From NCBI GenBank assembly GCA_014529385.2, contig CM043963.1, positions 441,501 to 505,500 on the forward strand: a stretch of DNA of 64,000 bases. Direction: 5' to 3'. Origin of the DNA: Adiantum capillus-veneris (Eukaryota; Streptophyta; Polypodiopsida; Polypodiales; Pteridaceae). Shown here piece after piece: positions 46,518 to 57,309 of this stretch. The notes under the pieces are model-generated. The model had not been told where the DNA came from and made no database searches. It worked only from the letters and a program-made list of their open reading frames with translations. A program made the position numbers and the translations under genes. Positions within the stretch are counted from its first letter, which is position 1, and the number at the start of each line of letters is the position of its first letter.

Positions 46518-46706
46518 AATAACATTGTATTCTTATAACTTTGGTATAAATAAGCTTTAATTAGGCTGTCTAGAGGCCTGCCGCAGAGGCGCGCGAGAAG
46601 TCAGAAGTAAATGTTACTTCTGACTTCTCGCGCGCCTCTGCGGCAGGCCTCTAGACAGCCTAATTAAAGCTTATTTATACCAAAATTATAAGAATACAAT
46701 GTTATT
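46518..46706. repeat. Near-perfect hairpin, 93-bp arms, 3-base loop
   Basis: Arms 46518-46610 and 46614-46706 match in all but one position, with loop ATG. The inner part contains CCGCAGAGGCGCGCGAGAAG and is GC-rich, unlike the AT-rich surroundings. It lies between convergent genes (B on plus, H3-like on minus). Confidence 0.95.
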
Positions 46707-46751
46707 TTGGTTATTCAATCAACCAACCTTGGTTGACAGTTCTTTTATCCA

Positions 46752-46752
<1 letters not shown>

Positions 46753-46799
<47 letters not shown>
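46753..46799. repeat. (TC)n microsatellite
   Basis: A pure CT tract of about 45 bases downstream of the H3-like gene. Confidence 0.95.
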
Positions 46800-46917
46800 G
46801 TTAGCTTTACTTATCACTTAAAACAAATGTACACGACTCGTTATATTTGAAAAAGCCACGACTCGTTATATTTCAAAAAGATATCTTTACATTGACAAAA
46901 TTGCCTAAAAGTCAAAT

Positions 46918-47757
46918 TCAATCTCTTTGTCTTCTGATTCGACACGCAAGAGCTAAATCTTTGGGCATTATTGTCACCCGTTTTGCATGAATAGCACACA
47001 AGTTGGTGTCTTCAAAAATAGAAATTAGATGATATTCTGGCGCTTCTTGCAAAGCTTCTACGGCGATACCTTGAACTCGAAACGCCATTCGATAACTTTG
47101 CATGATCTCTTTTACCAAACGTGCAAATGGTGCCTTGCGTATGAGAAGGTCTGAAGTTTTTTGATAGTGGCGAATCTCTTGCAACGCCTTTGGAATGCAT
47201 CGCTTCACAGCAGGAGCCCGTTGTTGAGGGATGGTAGGATATGGGACATGGGCCTTGCGAGGGTGAACCTTGAAAAACTTTTTCTTTTTATGAGAGGGCT
47301 TGCGAGGGGGAGCTTGCGCATCTTCAAGGCCACCATGTGCTCCGACTGGCTCTTCAACTCCACCCTGCGCTCCAACTGGCTCGTCTGCTACATCCTCAAA
47401 ATCCTCTTCATTTAGTAACCCATGATCACCTCTAGGCTGATCTAACGGCAAAGCGCCGAAGCCACGTGGCAATGTCTTCCCGGTCGGAACTCGATGATTG
47501 CTTGGGATCTCCTGTCCGCTCCATGGTGGGCTTTGTGCTTCGTTGTCCGTTTCGGTTTCTGTGTCTGATGTCACTACCCGTTTCTTCTTGCGTGAAGGTT
47601 GTCCATCTTGTTGCTCTTCACATGACCATTCTCTCTCCATCTCTTCTATGAGCTCTTGTTCGTGTATCCAAGGTGGTTTTTGAGCACCTTGGATGGTTGA
47701 GTGAGGGTGAGCAAAAAAAGGTTGATCTTTTCTTGTTGTTTGCTTTGTGCGTGCCAT
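46918..47757 (-). CDS. Histone H3-like protein with long N-terminal linker (transposon cargo)
   Basis: An intact intronless 279-codon ORF, ATG 47755-47757 to TGA 46918. It starts [12 protein letters not shown], so H3 positions 1-6 and K9 are kept (A7 to T, S10 to D). Residues about 15-183 are not histone-like: a basic SRKKKR patch (about 55), acidic stretches, two EPVGAxGG repeats (about 128-145) and [11 protein letters not shown] (about 155), possibly nuclear localisation signals. Residues 191-279 align to the H3 fold without gaps: [20 protein letters not shown] (alpha-N/alpha-1), a divergent loop 1, [10 protein letters not shown] (alpha-2) and [20 protein letters not shown] (alpha-2/alpha-3), about 58 of 89 identical to plant H3 by hand. 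Loop 1 is not longer, so it is not CENH3-like. It should pair with H4 in nucleosomes. A TATA box lies 55 bases upstream. Confidence 0.9.
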   Translation of the reverse strand: MARTKQTTRKDQPFFAHPHSTIQGAQKPPWIHEQELIEEMEREWSCEEQQDGQPSRKKKRVVTSDTETETDNEAQSPPWSGQEIPSNHRVPTGKTLPRGFGALPLDQPRGDHGLLNEEDFEDVADEPVGAQGGVEEPVGAHGGLEDAQAPPRKPSHKKKKFFKVHPRKAHVPYPTIPQQRAPAVKRCIPKALQEIRHYQKTSDLLIRKAPFARLVKEIMQSYRMAFRVQGIAVEALQEAPEYHLISIFEDTNLCAIHAKRVTIMPKDLALACRIRRQRD

Positions 47758-47810
47758 GGTGTAAGAAGGGGCAAGATTGAAAATGAGACTTCTTCTTCTC
47801 TAAAAGCCCT

Positions 47811-47819
47811 CTATTTATA
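47811..47819 (-). promoter_or_regulatory. TATA box of the H3-like gene
   Basis: On the minus strand TATAAATAG, about 55 bases before the ATG. A start site about 30 bases downstream would leave a short leader of 25-30 bases, like a replication-type histone gene. Confidence 0.65.
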
Positions 47820-47976
47820 AAAAAAAAGGTCTCTTCACACTTGACCAAGCCACCTAAAAAACTCTTAATATCATTAAAATATAAAAAACAAAAAATAGAA
47901 AAATGGAGAAGTATTATATGCAACTCAACAAAGACATCTACAAACATAAACATTACATTGCATAGCATCATTTGTT

Positions 47977-50825
47977 TTACATGTTGGGTAACCAACGTTT
48001 GCCCACTCTATGGCGATTTTCACGCCACCTAGCATGATTAAGGGGTCCGGTGGAGTTTCTCCATTTCTCTTTAGCAGTAAGTCGAGATTGTCTCCTAACC
48101 TCCTTGGCAAGACTTGACTTTCGCGCTCGCTCTATGGCATGACATCTCCCCAAAGAACAACGAAAGAACCAATCAAACATCTCCTTCATGTAGTTGGATC
48201 TCGTAGTTCCACCACCGTGACATGTATTTTTAAAGTAAACACCTTTGGCTCGATAATGTGATTTTTCCATTCCTTGAGTGCTCCACATGTCTAATGAACC
48301 ATATTTTGACATAAAGAATGCTCCATGTGCATACAAAATATGTTGCATCAACAAAAAATGCTTAGATCAAATAAATATTTATGTATAGCATCAAAATTTG
48401 AACTGAACAAAGTAACTTACCATGTAGTGTGTGATATTGCTCTCTCCCCACGCTTGCACACATGCTTTAGTGAAATTCGAAATGTGATCTTTGAACAAAT
48501 TTTGTTGCTCTCTCGTGGTTTGGGGTTTCCACATGATTTGAAGCACTAACTCCAAGTGGTGCCACACTTGCCTACGTAGATCTACAAGCACGAGATTTGA
48601 ATCTTGATCGGTCGTACACTTGCAAAGCGCTTTCCATAGCTCCCATGGAGCATCCTCTTCACCCCTCTCCTTTCGCATCTCTGGTTTCTTGAAAAACCTA
48701 CGTGCTTTCACACCATTCATAGATACTTTTTGTGGCACTTCATGCATATTATCCACCTAACCGATGATAGAAACATTGCCATCATGACATCCAATCGAAT
48801 TTAGAATTGTTTCAACTATTCCAATGGCTTCCACGGATCTAGAAAGTGGTTTCATTGTGAAAGCGTACTCTATGTGAAGCTTTAACAAGAGATCAAATAT
48901 ACGCATAAAGGCATGCAAAGTGCAAAAGTGTACATTTGTAAGTGGAAAATTGATAATGGGATGCCATGTTTTATCTTTTATCGACCGATTGGGGACCTCC
49001 ATGATAGGACACTTCAACACCGAGCACACCCAATCCCTTGCATCATCATCCATTGACCCTGTTGCCTGACTTCCCTTGACATTTTTCTTTGAAGACGTGG
49101 AGCCACGAGTACTCTCCTTGTATCCTCGTACACAATATGGACAAGGAAGAAGTGATGAAGCAGCTTGTTTACACCCAAGTATAGATTTGATTGTTTTTAG
49201 ATCACCTCCTAAGTGCCACTCAACATCAAATGTACCTACTCCATCTACTTCTAGCTTTTCTCCCTCTAGTTGTGCCTTAATAACCTCTGTGATCCACGGG
49301 ATCATAGAGAAGACCCATGCCAACACCTCATGAGTCTCCTTTGGAACTTCAAAAGCTCCTAACCACCATATTTCTTTTTTCGATTGTACACTAAATGATG
49401 GTTTCTGAGAATGATCACCGATAGCATCGACTTTTGCAAAACAAATTGCCTCATTCATGAGTGTCACACTCATACGTTCCAATCTCCGTCCTTTGACAAT
49501 TTGACATTCATCTAGCTTAAGAATAAATATGAGCTTCTCTCCAAGGACTGAAACAACACAGAAATTGAAGTTATACTAAATGATATTCAATACAAATAAA
49601 AAACGACATTACAATTTGTATTACCTTGTGGAGACAATGCATAAAATTTAACCATAGCTCGTTGTAGTCGTTTCAAGTCAACAAAAATATTGTTGAATTG
49701 ATGATAACTAAAAGACTTTGTCCCATTAGGAATAGTATTGCCTCCCTTTATATTACCACGTGACACTGCACTCGTGGAAGAGTACACCATGGATCCTTCA
49801 ATGTGTTCGTATTCGCCAAGGGATTCCCGAACGAGATCATTGTTTACTTTTTTTGCAAGTCGGACCCTATGTGGAATAGGAAATAAATTCTCGGTGATGG
49901 ATCTCGTAATGCATCTTTCATCAATCCATGAAGTGCATGGTATGCATTTGTGCTGATCCCAACCTCATCACAAGCTCTCTGGACATCATCCTCAGACACA
50001 AGGTTAGAGATCTTTTTTAGGATCTCCTTTGTGATGGCATCTTTCATGTGTTTGGCCTTTTCACAACCTATGATGTAAAGTATATCTTCCTTTGAGATGC
50101 ATCCTAGGAGAAGGTTGCAACGGTCCTCTTGTCTAAAACTTCCACACACATCTTGTATATATGTCCTATTTCAAAAGGTGAACCGAGTTACAAATTGATG
50201 AAAATTATTTGAGAGTTATAAACACTGTGAATTTAAAAAAATACCTGGTTGTCGTGATCCGCTTCTTACGTGCCCTTCCATTAGATGCTAAGTTTTCAAT
50301 GGAAGAGAACTCCCTCTTACGCTCACGCATACCAAATGGAGTGGCTTTTAGGTGCATCATTGCAATCTGTAGCTTAGTTACCTCTCTTTTTGTAGCTTTC
50401 ATCTCCTCCTTAAGATCTTTGAGTTGTTTCTCTGTGGAATGTAGTTGTTGTTGGAGATTTGTGGAATGATTGTGTAACAGTTGACATCATTGTCGGAAAT
50501 ATGCCGACGCACCTGGGTGATTGGAGTCCAATCTCTTACAATACCCAAGAAGACCACGTTCTCCTTCTCCCACATATTTGATTAAGCTTGGGAGTGTACG
50601 GAATGTCGGATGATAGCCCACAAGCGGATCTTTTGGATACAACCCTCCATCAAGCCACAATTCAACATTGGTTTCTCCTCGAAACCGTCGTACGGATGCC
50701 GGTTGAGATGCTTTCTTGTCATTTTTTTTTGTGGGAGCAAATTCGATCGGTAGACGCAGACTGACATTAGTTAACCTAGTAGATGACGGCGCAGGTGATT
50801 CATTGGTTATGTCGCGAAGAGACAT
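47977..50825 (-). pseudogene. Transposase relic of the H3 transposon (RNase H/DDE type, family uncertain)
   Basis: Exons by splice signals: 50825-50245, 50165-49625, 49547-48421 and about 48349-47977. Exon 1 (MSLRDITNESPAPSS) includes a coiled coil (LHSTEKQLKDLKEEMKATKR) and a TGA at 50487-50489. Exon 2 is helical (EILKKISNLVSEDDVQRACD) with a one-base shift in an A-run near 49845. Exon 3 has candidate catalytic parts: FILKLDECQIVKGRRLERMS (first Asp), VEWHLGGDLKTIKSILG (second Asp), a zinc-like LLPCPYCVRG, FCTLHAFMRIFDLLL and a TAG at 48757-48759. Exon 4 has FFMSKYGSLDMWSTQGMEKS (candidate Glu) and basic THG-like repeats. The D-D-E order with a Cys/His insert suggests an RNase H-fold transposase of a poorly described kind. 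The third intron lacks an obvious AG. Confidence 0.65.
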
Positions 50826-51392
50826 GGTGAAAAGTTATGATGGAAATGTTTTTTGATAAAATATACTTTTTGGGATAAACAGACAATTTTTGGGATAAAA
50901 AGACTTAAAAATATATTTTTTCATATATAGGTTCAATTTTTGAGCTCAAAGGAGGGAAATTTTTAAATTTTAAAAATTTCAATTTTTAGGCTTTATTAGA
51001 TGGACGTTTTGATGATGTGGCATTGTCTATTTATTCTTGGAGTTAATGTATAGAGGGACCCAAGGAATTTTAGATTTGGAGCTTATAAAAGTTAGATTCT
51101 TCTAAAAAAATAATTTTTTATATATATTTAGATATATAGGGACCTTTTGAAAGCTTAAAAGATCCATTTTGAAGATTTTATAAAAATTTCATTTTTTGGG
51201 GTAAATTGATGCACGAACTGAAAAGTGGCTTTTGTCATAACTACTTACTCTCTTTGTTTGGTGATAGGTAGAGAGAGAATGGTTCTTCTCTCTACCTTTA
51301 CTCATCTCTCTCTTTTTACTCCCCTCTCTCTCCTAGTTTATCCCCCCTATTCCTCCTATTTTACCACCCTCATTCCCTACTTTCCCGTCCTC
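50826..51392. other. Non-coding right part of the H3 transposon
   Basis: AT-rich, then CT-rich sequence upstream of the transposase. No ORF. It probably contains the transposase promoter. Confidence 0.5.
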
Positions 51393-51619
51393 TGTTGGAA
51401 TTAGGGTTGCATAGAAACACACACAGCTTGGAGAAGACAAAGGAAGCTCAAGGCACACAATAGAGAGTGTGTTACTTAGTGTGCAATGGAAAGATAGATA
51501 GCCCTAGAGTGATGGGCTTATATGTCATGCACGGGGGAAAAAACCTCCTAAAGAGGGAAAAAATGTCTCGACGGTCCTAGTGTGTTCACACACATCACTA
51601 CCACATGTATATGGTAACA
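51393..51619 (-). repeat. Copia-2 3' LTR
   Basis: 227 bp, next to the polypurine tract. Confidence 0.93.
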
Positions 51620-51709
51620 AATCCCCCCTGGAGTGATGCGGTGAACGAGAGCTGGTTTATGAGTAAAGGGAAGTGCCATGCCCTGAGGACAGGATCACTC
51701 CACAAAGGG

Positions 51710-53470
51710 GAGTAAGCCCAAAGCTTTGCGGAAAGCTTCAAGCTTCTCACAAGACAATGCCTTTGTGAAAAGATCTACAAGGTTGTCCTATGTTGGCACA
51801 TAAGCCAAGCTGATCTCTCCTGCTGAGAGCCTCTCCCTGACATAGTGGTAATGCACCTCAATGTGCTTTGTGCGAGCATGAAAAACTGGGTTCCTCGCAA
51901 CTGCCAATGCGCTCTGACTGTCAGTGTAGATAGTGTTGGCAGTGTCCTGTCCAACACCCAAATCAACCATAAGGCGTCTGAGCCATACACACTCAACCGT
52001 AGCTGTGAAGACTACCCTGTACTCAGCCTCACAACTTGAAGTGGCCACAGTAGGTTGCTTCTTGCTCAACCATGATATACATGAACTGCCAAGCATGAAA
52101 CAAAAACCACTTGTGGACACTCGTGTGTCAAAACAACCAGCCCAATCTGAGTCCGAAAAAGCATGTAAGTCTGGCGGCAATGATCCCCCCTTGGGATAAA
52201 ACAAGCCAAGATGTAAAGTGCCACTAAGGTAGTGGAAAATCCTCTTGATAGCTTGCCAATGCTTAGACCCTGGGCTATGCATAAATCTGCTGACCTGCGA
52301 GACTGCAAACTGAATATCTGGCCTCGTGTTGCATACATAAATGAGGTAGCCAACAACAGTTTGGTAAAGAGTGACATCAGTAGGATCGCCAGCATCATGT
52401 AGACTCAACTTCAAACCTGTTTCCATTGGAGTGGAAATAGGTTTGCAATCCTCAAGTCCAAACTTACATAGCAATGTCTCTATGTAACTTTTCTAACACA
52501 AGGCAATACCACCATCACACTGCTTAAATTGTATACCCAAGTAATGATGCAACAGCCCCAAATCTTTCATCTTGAAAGTAGCATTCAAATCAGCCTTAAA
52601 TTCAGCAATATGTATCTCATTTGGTCCAATGATCAGCAAATCATCAACATAAAGAACCACGATGAGAAATACATCACCCTCACGCTTTACATACAATGTG
52701 CTTTCTGTTGGACTGTTACGAAAGCCTTGTTTGACCAAATGAGTGTCAGCTTTCTCATACCAAGCATGAGGAGATTGCTTCAACCCATACATAGCCTTGT
52801 TACATTTGCACACTTTGTCCTCTTGTCCTTTTATGACAAAACCACGAGGCTGCGTTACATAAACTTCCTCAAATATGTCACCATTCAAGAAAGCAGTAAC
52901 AATGTCTGATTGATGTACATCCCAACCAAAATGAGCTGCCAATGCACATAGAAAACGCACAGTAGTCATACGACAAGTGGGAGCAAAAGTCTCTTCATAA
53001 TATATGCCTTTTTGTTGTGCATAACCCTTTGCAACAAGTCAAGCCTTATGGCGATCGATCTCACCATCCGGTTTGCGTTTCAACTTGTAAACCCACTTTG
53101 TACCAATGGCCTTTTTGCCAGGAGGCAAATCACATAAAGTCCACGTTTCATTTTCTATAAGTGCATCATATTCTGATTGCATGGCAGCCATCCAATTTTC
53201 TGAATTCTGTGCTTCATCAAAATACAGAGGCTCCTCAACATCACGTAAACTAGACACAGCCAAAGCATAACAATCTGATGCATAAGATGCATGGCGAGAG
53301 CCTGAACGAGTACGACTAGACAAAGGTGCATCCAATTTATTGTCACGCAAAGTGTGCACCAGCCATTTTGGCATACCTCTAGCCTGCTCATTTTCAGCCC
53401 TTTCCTCATCAAGTACATCATGTACATCTGCATCAGTAATAGGCTGATCTAAAACATTTTCAGAAACCAA
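51710..53470 (-). pseudogene. Copia-2 reverse transcriptase and RNase H
   Basis: One frame with stops at 53039, 52493 and 51788. It shows KAIGTKWVYKLKRKPDGEID, HQSDIVTAFLNGDIFEEVYV, YGLKQSPHAWYEK, LYVDDLLIIG (catalytic YVDD), then RNase H SDSDWAGCFDTR and SKKQPTVATSSCEAEYR. It reads on into the segment before the polypurine tract. The frame differs from that of the integrase. Confidence 0.88.
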
Positions 53471-54444
53471 AGAGGCAACAAAGTGTCATAAATGTCCTGT
53501 GAGCTTACATTACTGTCTCTAGTACATGACAGCAAGGGCTGAACAGAATCTTCCACAAACACTACATCCCAAGAAACCAGAATACGTTTTGTTTGCGGAT
53601 GATACAACCTGTAACCTTTTATTTCAGCACTATAACCAACAAAAATACATTTGACAGCCTTATCATCCAATTTTCTGCGCTGCACTTGTGGCACCAAAGC
53701 ATATGCCAAATAGCCAAAAACACGCATGTGCTCAATAGAAGATTTTCTATCATGCCATGCTTCATATGGAGTAATAGACTGCAAAGCTTTCGTAGGACAC
53801 ATGATGGCCTCAAGCCAAAAAGAATGCGGTAAAGCTTGACTTTGGACCATACATCGTGCCATTTCCGTTAGTGACCTATTTTTCCTCTCAGCAACACCAT
53901 TTTGCTGAGGTGTATAAGGCACTGTACATTGGTGTTTTATCCCATGACTAGCCAGAAATGCATTAAATTCATGAGACATATACTCCCCCCCTCGATCTGA
54001 ATGGAGGGTGCCCATAGTACATTTCGAGACATTTTCAGCCATAGCCAGAAAATGTTTGAAGCACATAAAGACTTCGGACTTCGCTTTAAGTGGAAATACC
54101 CATGCATGCCTAGAGTAATCATCAATGAAAGTCACGAAGTACAGGTAATTTCCCAAGGACGGAGTTTGCATGGGCCCACAAGCATCACTATGCACAAGCT
54201 GCAACCTGCATGTGGCCCGAACTGAACCATCCTTTGGAAACTTAGAACGCTGCATCTTACCCAAAATACAACCTTCACAAACATGTTTGACAGGTGCTTC
54301 AAGAGGCGCCAAAGAAGCAACCATATTAGATTTCTGCAAACGTAGCAAACTGCAAAATTCAGATGACCAAAACGTGCATGCCAAAGTTTTGCATCTGAAA
54401 TAGCCCTTGAATCTGCAACAGCATTTGCAAAGTTTTGTCCACAC
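53449..54444 (-). pseudogene. Copia-2 integrase
   Basis: CEGCILGKMQRSKFP zinc half-site, then LVHSDACGPM, TLHSDRGGEYMSHEF and YTPQQNGVAERKNRSLTEMA (D, D, E). The C-terminal GKGYR-type block is CIFVGYSAEIKGYRLYHPQT. Frames shift relative to gag at about 54370 and to reverse transcriptase near 53460. Confidence 0.87.
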
Positions 54445-55901
54445 TTATCATACAAAGTGAGCTTATACAGCCCACGACACAAAAGGCCAGATGCAACAAT
54501 TTCATCACCAAAACTGAGATCATGAACTGTACATCTATCATCCACAAATTTGACTACAAGTCCAAGTCTAGCAAGTGCGGATACAGACAACAGATTCTTC
54601 TTGATCCCAGGTACATAAAGTGCATCAAAAAGTGTGAAAGAACTGCCATTAGCAGCAGTAAGCACAATCTTTCCAAATCCCCGAACTGGATAAGAGGCGT
54701 TGTTGGCACGAGTGAATGAATTCCCATGAGGGACAGACTCGAGAGAGGTAAACAATTCACGATGTGAGGTAATGTGCTTTGTAGCACCACTGTCGAAATA
54801 CCACACATGTGAATCTGCAGCAACTGACAAGCATGCATCATGGACAACAGGATTGTAAGTGCACTCTGCGCTAAAAGCCCATTCTGCATCAACATCAGCA
54901 ACACAGTCTCCTTTCACATAAGACTCAACAATGGCTGCATTTGTAGTGGAACCAGCATTTGCAGTGGAACCACCCTCTTTCTTCTTAGCCTCTTTGGCCT
55001 TCAACTTAGGACACGACTTGATCAAGTGATCATTGGATTTACAGTAATGGCAACGCATCTTCTTTTTGCCCTTATCACCAGAATTGCCAGACGAAGTACT
55101 GCCAGCAGAAGCATTAGGAACATAATTTTTGCCACTCGCAGCAGAACCATAAGAAGTGGCTGCATTGCTGTTACCACCCTTTCTTTGAGAAGCAATAAAA
55201 GCCTATTCAACTGCACGATGTCTAGTCCTGTTTTTTCTGGAAAGTGACTCTTGCAACAGCAATGTGCATAATGCATCAAACTTGACAACTTCAGTATTTC
55301 CTTGGGTCATCAGTCTCCAAGTACTAGCAAAAGTCTGGTAGGAATCTGGTAAGGCATCAAGAACAGTATGCACAAGGGAACTATCTGAAATGACTTCACT
55401 TGCAGAAATAAGTTGCTCATTGATATCCTTGACACTAGCAAGGAATGTGTCCATATCATCTTCCTCATGCATAATCTTCGACTCCAGCTCTTTACGCAGC
55501 AAAGCAATTTTAGCCTCATTGCGGCTTGCATAAAGACCTGTTAGAATATCCCAAGCCTGTTTTGTAGATTTTGCTAAACGGGTGTGAGGAACAATGGTGC
55601 GCTTCACAGACAACGCAATCAATGCATGAGCCTGCGCATCCTTAACATCCCAATGAGCTTGTTCTGTCGTAGGCAAAACAACTCTAACAGCTGCAATGCT
55701 TGCAGCAAGACCTGCAACATCCTCAGCATCGCCTACATCCTTAGAACCAAGACGTACATCAATGCCCTGCACAATGTTCCAGACACCCTTTGACACAAGG
55801 ACATGTTGCATCATATAAGCCCACATAGGGTAGTTGTCCCCATCCAACCTGTCCTCAGCAACAAACATCTTGAACACATCTGTGTTGTTGTTGTCAGCCA
55901 T
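54132..55901 (-). pseudogene. Copia-2 gag and protease
   Basis: ATG 55899-55901 (MADNNNTDVFKMFVAEDRLD), with the gag body LDGDNYPMWAYMMQHVL and AWDILTGLYASRNEAKIALL. A single TAG at 55203-55205, then the CCHC knuckle CHYCKSNDHLIKSC, the protease FDSGATKHITS and LWHARFGHLNF of the pre-integrase region before the frame is lost. Confidence 0.87.
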
Positions 55902-56241
55902 GATAAATGCTTCACCTGATGTGAAAACTTCCCGAAAGTAGGAGAAACGGAGCGGGAACAACCTGTGCTATATAGCACAAACCGTAGAAGACTATAAGGC
56001 ACCTATTTTGCACAAAACGGCACTGACAAAAATTCTGCACAAAATGAGGAAATAGCTTGTGCAGTACTGCATGTACTGGAAACGGAGGCCGAAATGAGCC
56101 CAAATCAAAATTCTGAGCCCAAAATATTTGTCGACCTGCGAACGCTCGCCAAAGCTCACTGAAATCGGAGAAGGTGAGCAGGCGTATGCTGGAGCAGCTG
56201 GCGACTAAGCCCGAGAGGACGTGACCTGCTCTGATACCCAT

Positions 56242-56468
56242 TGTTGGAATTAGGGTTGCAGAGAAACACACACAGCTTGGAGAAGACAAAGGAAGCTCAA
56301 GGAACACAATAGAGAGTGTGTTACTTAGTGTGCAATGTAAAGGTAGATAGCCCTACAGTGATGGGCGTATATATCATGCACGGGGGAAAAAACCTCCTAA
56401 AGAGGGAAAAAATGCCCCGGCGGTCCTAGTGTGTTCACACACATCACTACCACATGTATATGGTAACA
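56242..56468 (-). repeat. Copia-2 5' LTR
   Basis: 227 bp, next to the tRNA-Met priming site at 56228-56240. Confidence 0.93.
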
Positions 56469-56559
56469 CCCTCCCCTATCTAGAGAGAAGTTAGAGAGAG
56501 AGCTACAAAAGTAGCCCTATTTATTGTCTTTGTTCCCTCCATCCCCTACAAAATTAGCT

Positions 56560-56620
56560 TTAATCCCTTAAAATTAGGGATCCTTACATGGCCCCAAGGG
56601 GGTCCAATTTTTTCCTAATG
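56560..56620 (-). repeat. Right terminal inverted repeat of the H3 transposon
   Basis: It ends GGTCCAATTTTTTCCTAATG at 56620, followed by ACCCACAGAG, the resumed LINE-B sequence. Confidence 0.85.
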
Positions 56621-57309
56621 ACCCACAGAGATCATATGGGGGATCATGGCTTTATACGGCTCAGTGACTGGCTAGGTACGCACTCTTGAGGGGATTTCTG
56701 ACATTGTTCATTCTACTATTGGAGTGAAACAGGGGTGTCCTTTGTCCCCTACACTTTTTGGTATGTATGTAGATGAGGTCTCTGACTACATTGACAGAGA
56801 GGGTGACAGAGGCGCTCAACTGGCAGGGACATGGATCCCTTTATTATTATATGCTGGTGATATTGTGTTAATGACAGAGTCGCCAAAGGGCATGCAAAGA
56901 CATTTGGATGCATTGCATAACTTTGCAGAGGATAGTAGACTGTCTGTGAACCTTGGTAAAACCAAGGTTATGGTGTTTAACACTACACCATAGTGGGTCA
57001 AGAGATCAGCACCTACACTCGTATATGGCCAGGACACTGTGGAGTACACAGATGAATATACATATCTGGGGGTGGTATTCACGGGACCGAGGTTTACCCT
57101 GAGGAGAGCAGCAGAGACTAGACTATCCAGAGCCTATGCGGCATTAGGAGGGCTAGAGAGGATGTGTTCGCAGGTTCAGTTTCAAGAACCACGAACAAAA
57201 CTATGGCTCTTTGATACTTTGGTTGCTTCAGCTATGCTTTATGGGGTCCAAGTTTGGGGACCATCTGTGAATCATGACAGTTGGAGGAACATGGAGAGAC
57301 CCTTGGTAT
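56621..57309 (+). pseudogene. LINE-B ORF2 part 2: reverse transcriptase palm and thumb
   Basis: It resumes TEIIWGIMALYGSVTG, a TAG, then GVKQGCPLSPTLFG and LLYAGDIVLM. The catalytic [FY]ADD is YAGD here, which alone would kill the enzyme. A TAG at about 56991 follows, then EYTYLGVVF and the C-terminal VQVWGPS. It is cut at 57309 by the second insertion. Confidence 0.88.

Larger units (their letters stand above)
51393..56468 (-). mobile_element. Copia-2 (Ty1/copia) inside the H3 transposon
   Basis: 227-bp LTRs at 51393-51619 and 56242-56468, both TGTTGGAATTAGGG...TATGGTAACA, with about 10 differences. Target duplication TCCTC (51388-51392) against CCCTC (56469-56473), one mismatch. The priming site at 56228-56240 (minus strand TGGGTATCAGAGC) is complementary to initiator tRNA-Met, and the polypurine tract CAGGGGGGATT is at 51620-51630. 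Gag, protease, integrase, reverse transcriptase and RNase H follow in copia order with several stops and two frameshifts. Confidence 0.93.
42350..56620. mobile_element. Large TIR DNA transposon carrying a histone H3-like gene
   Basis: The inverted ends are CATTAGGAAAAATGTGGAC...GGGCCATATAGGAT on the left and the complement of CATTAGGAAAAAATTGGAC...GGGGCCATGTAAGGAT on the right (56560-56620), with weaker similarity beyond. It inserted in the LINE-B reverse transcriptase. The empty site is reconstructed as GGAGTACCCACAGAG with a duplication of AC or ACC. Contents, left to right: tandem repeats, plus-strand genes A and B, a hairpin, then on the minus strand the H3-like gene and a multi-exon transposase relic. 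Copia-2 inserted later at 51393-56468. Without it the element is about 9.2 kb. I cannot assign it to a named superfamily. Confidence 0.82.

Noticed and set aside
46918-47757. Calling the H3-like protein a centromeric CENH3
   Set aside because: Loop 1 is not longer than in H3, and alpha-2/alpha-3 keep the canonical [15 protein letters not shown] sequence that CENH3 proteins change.
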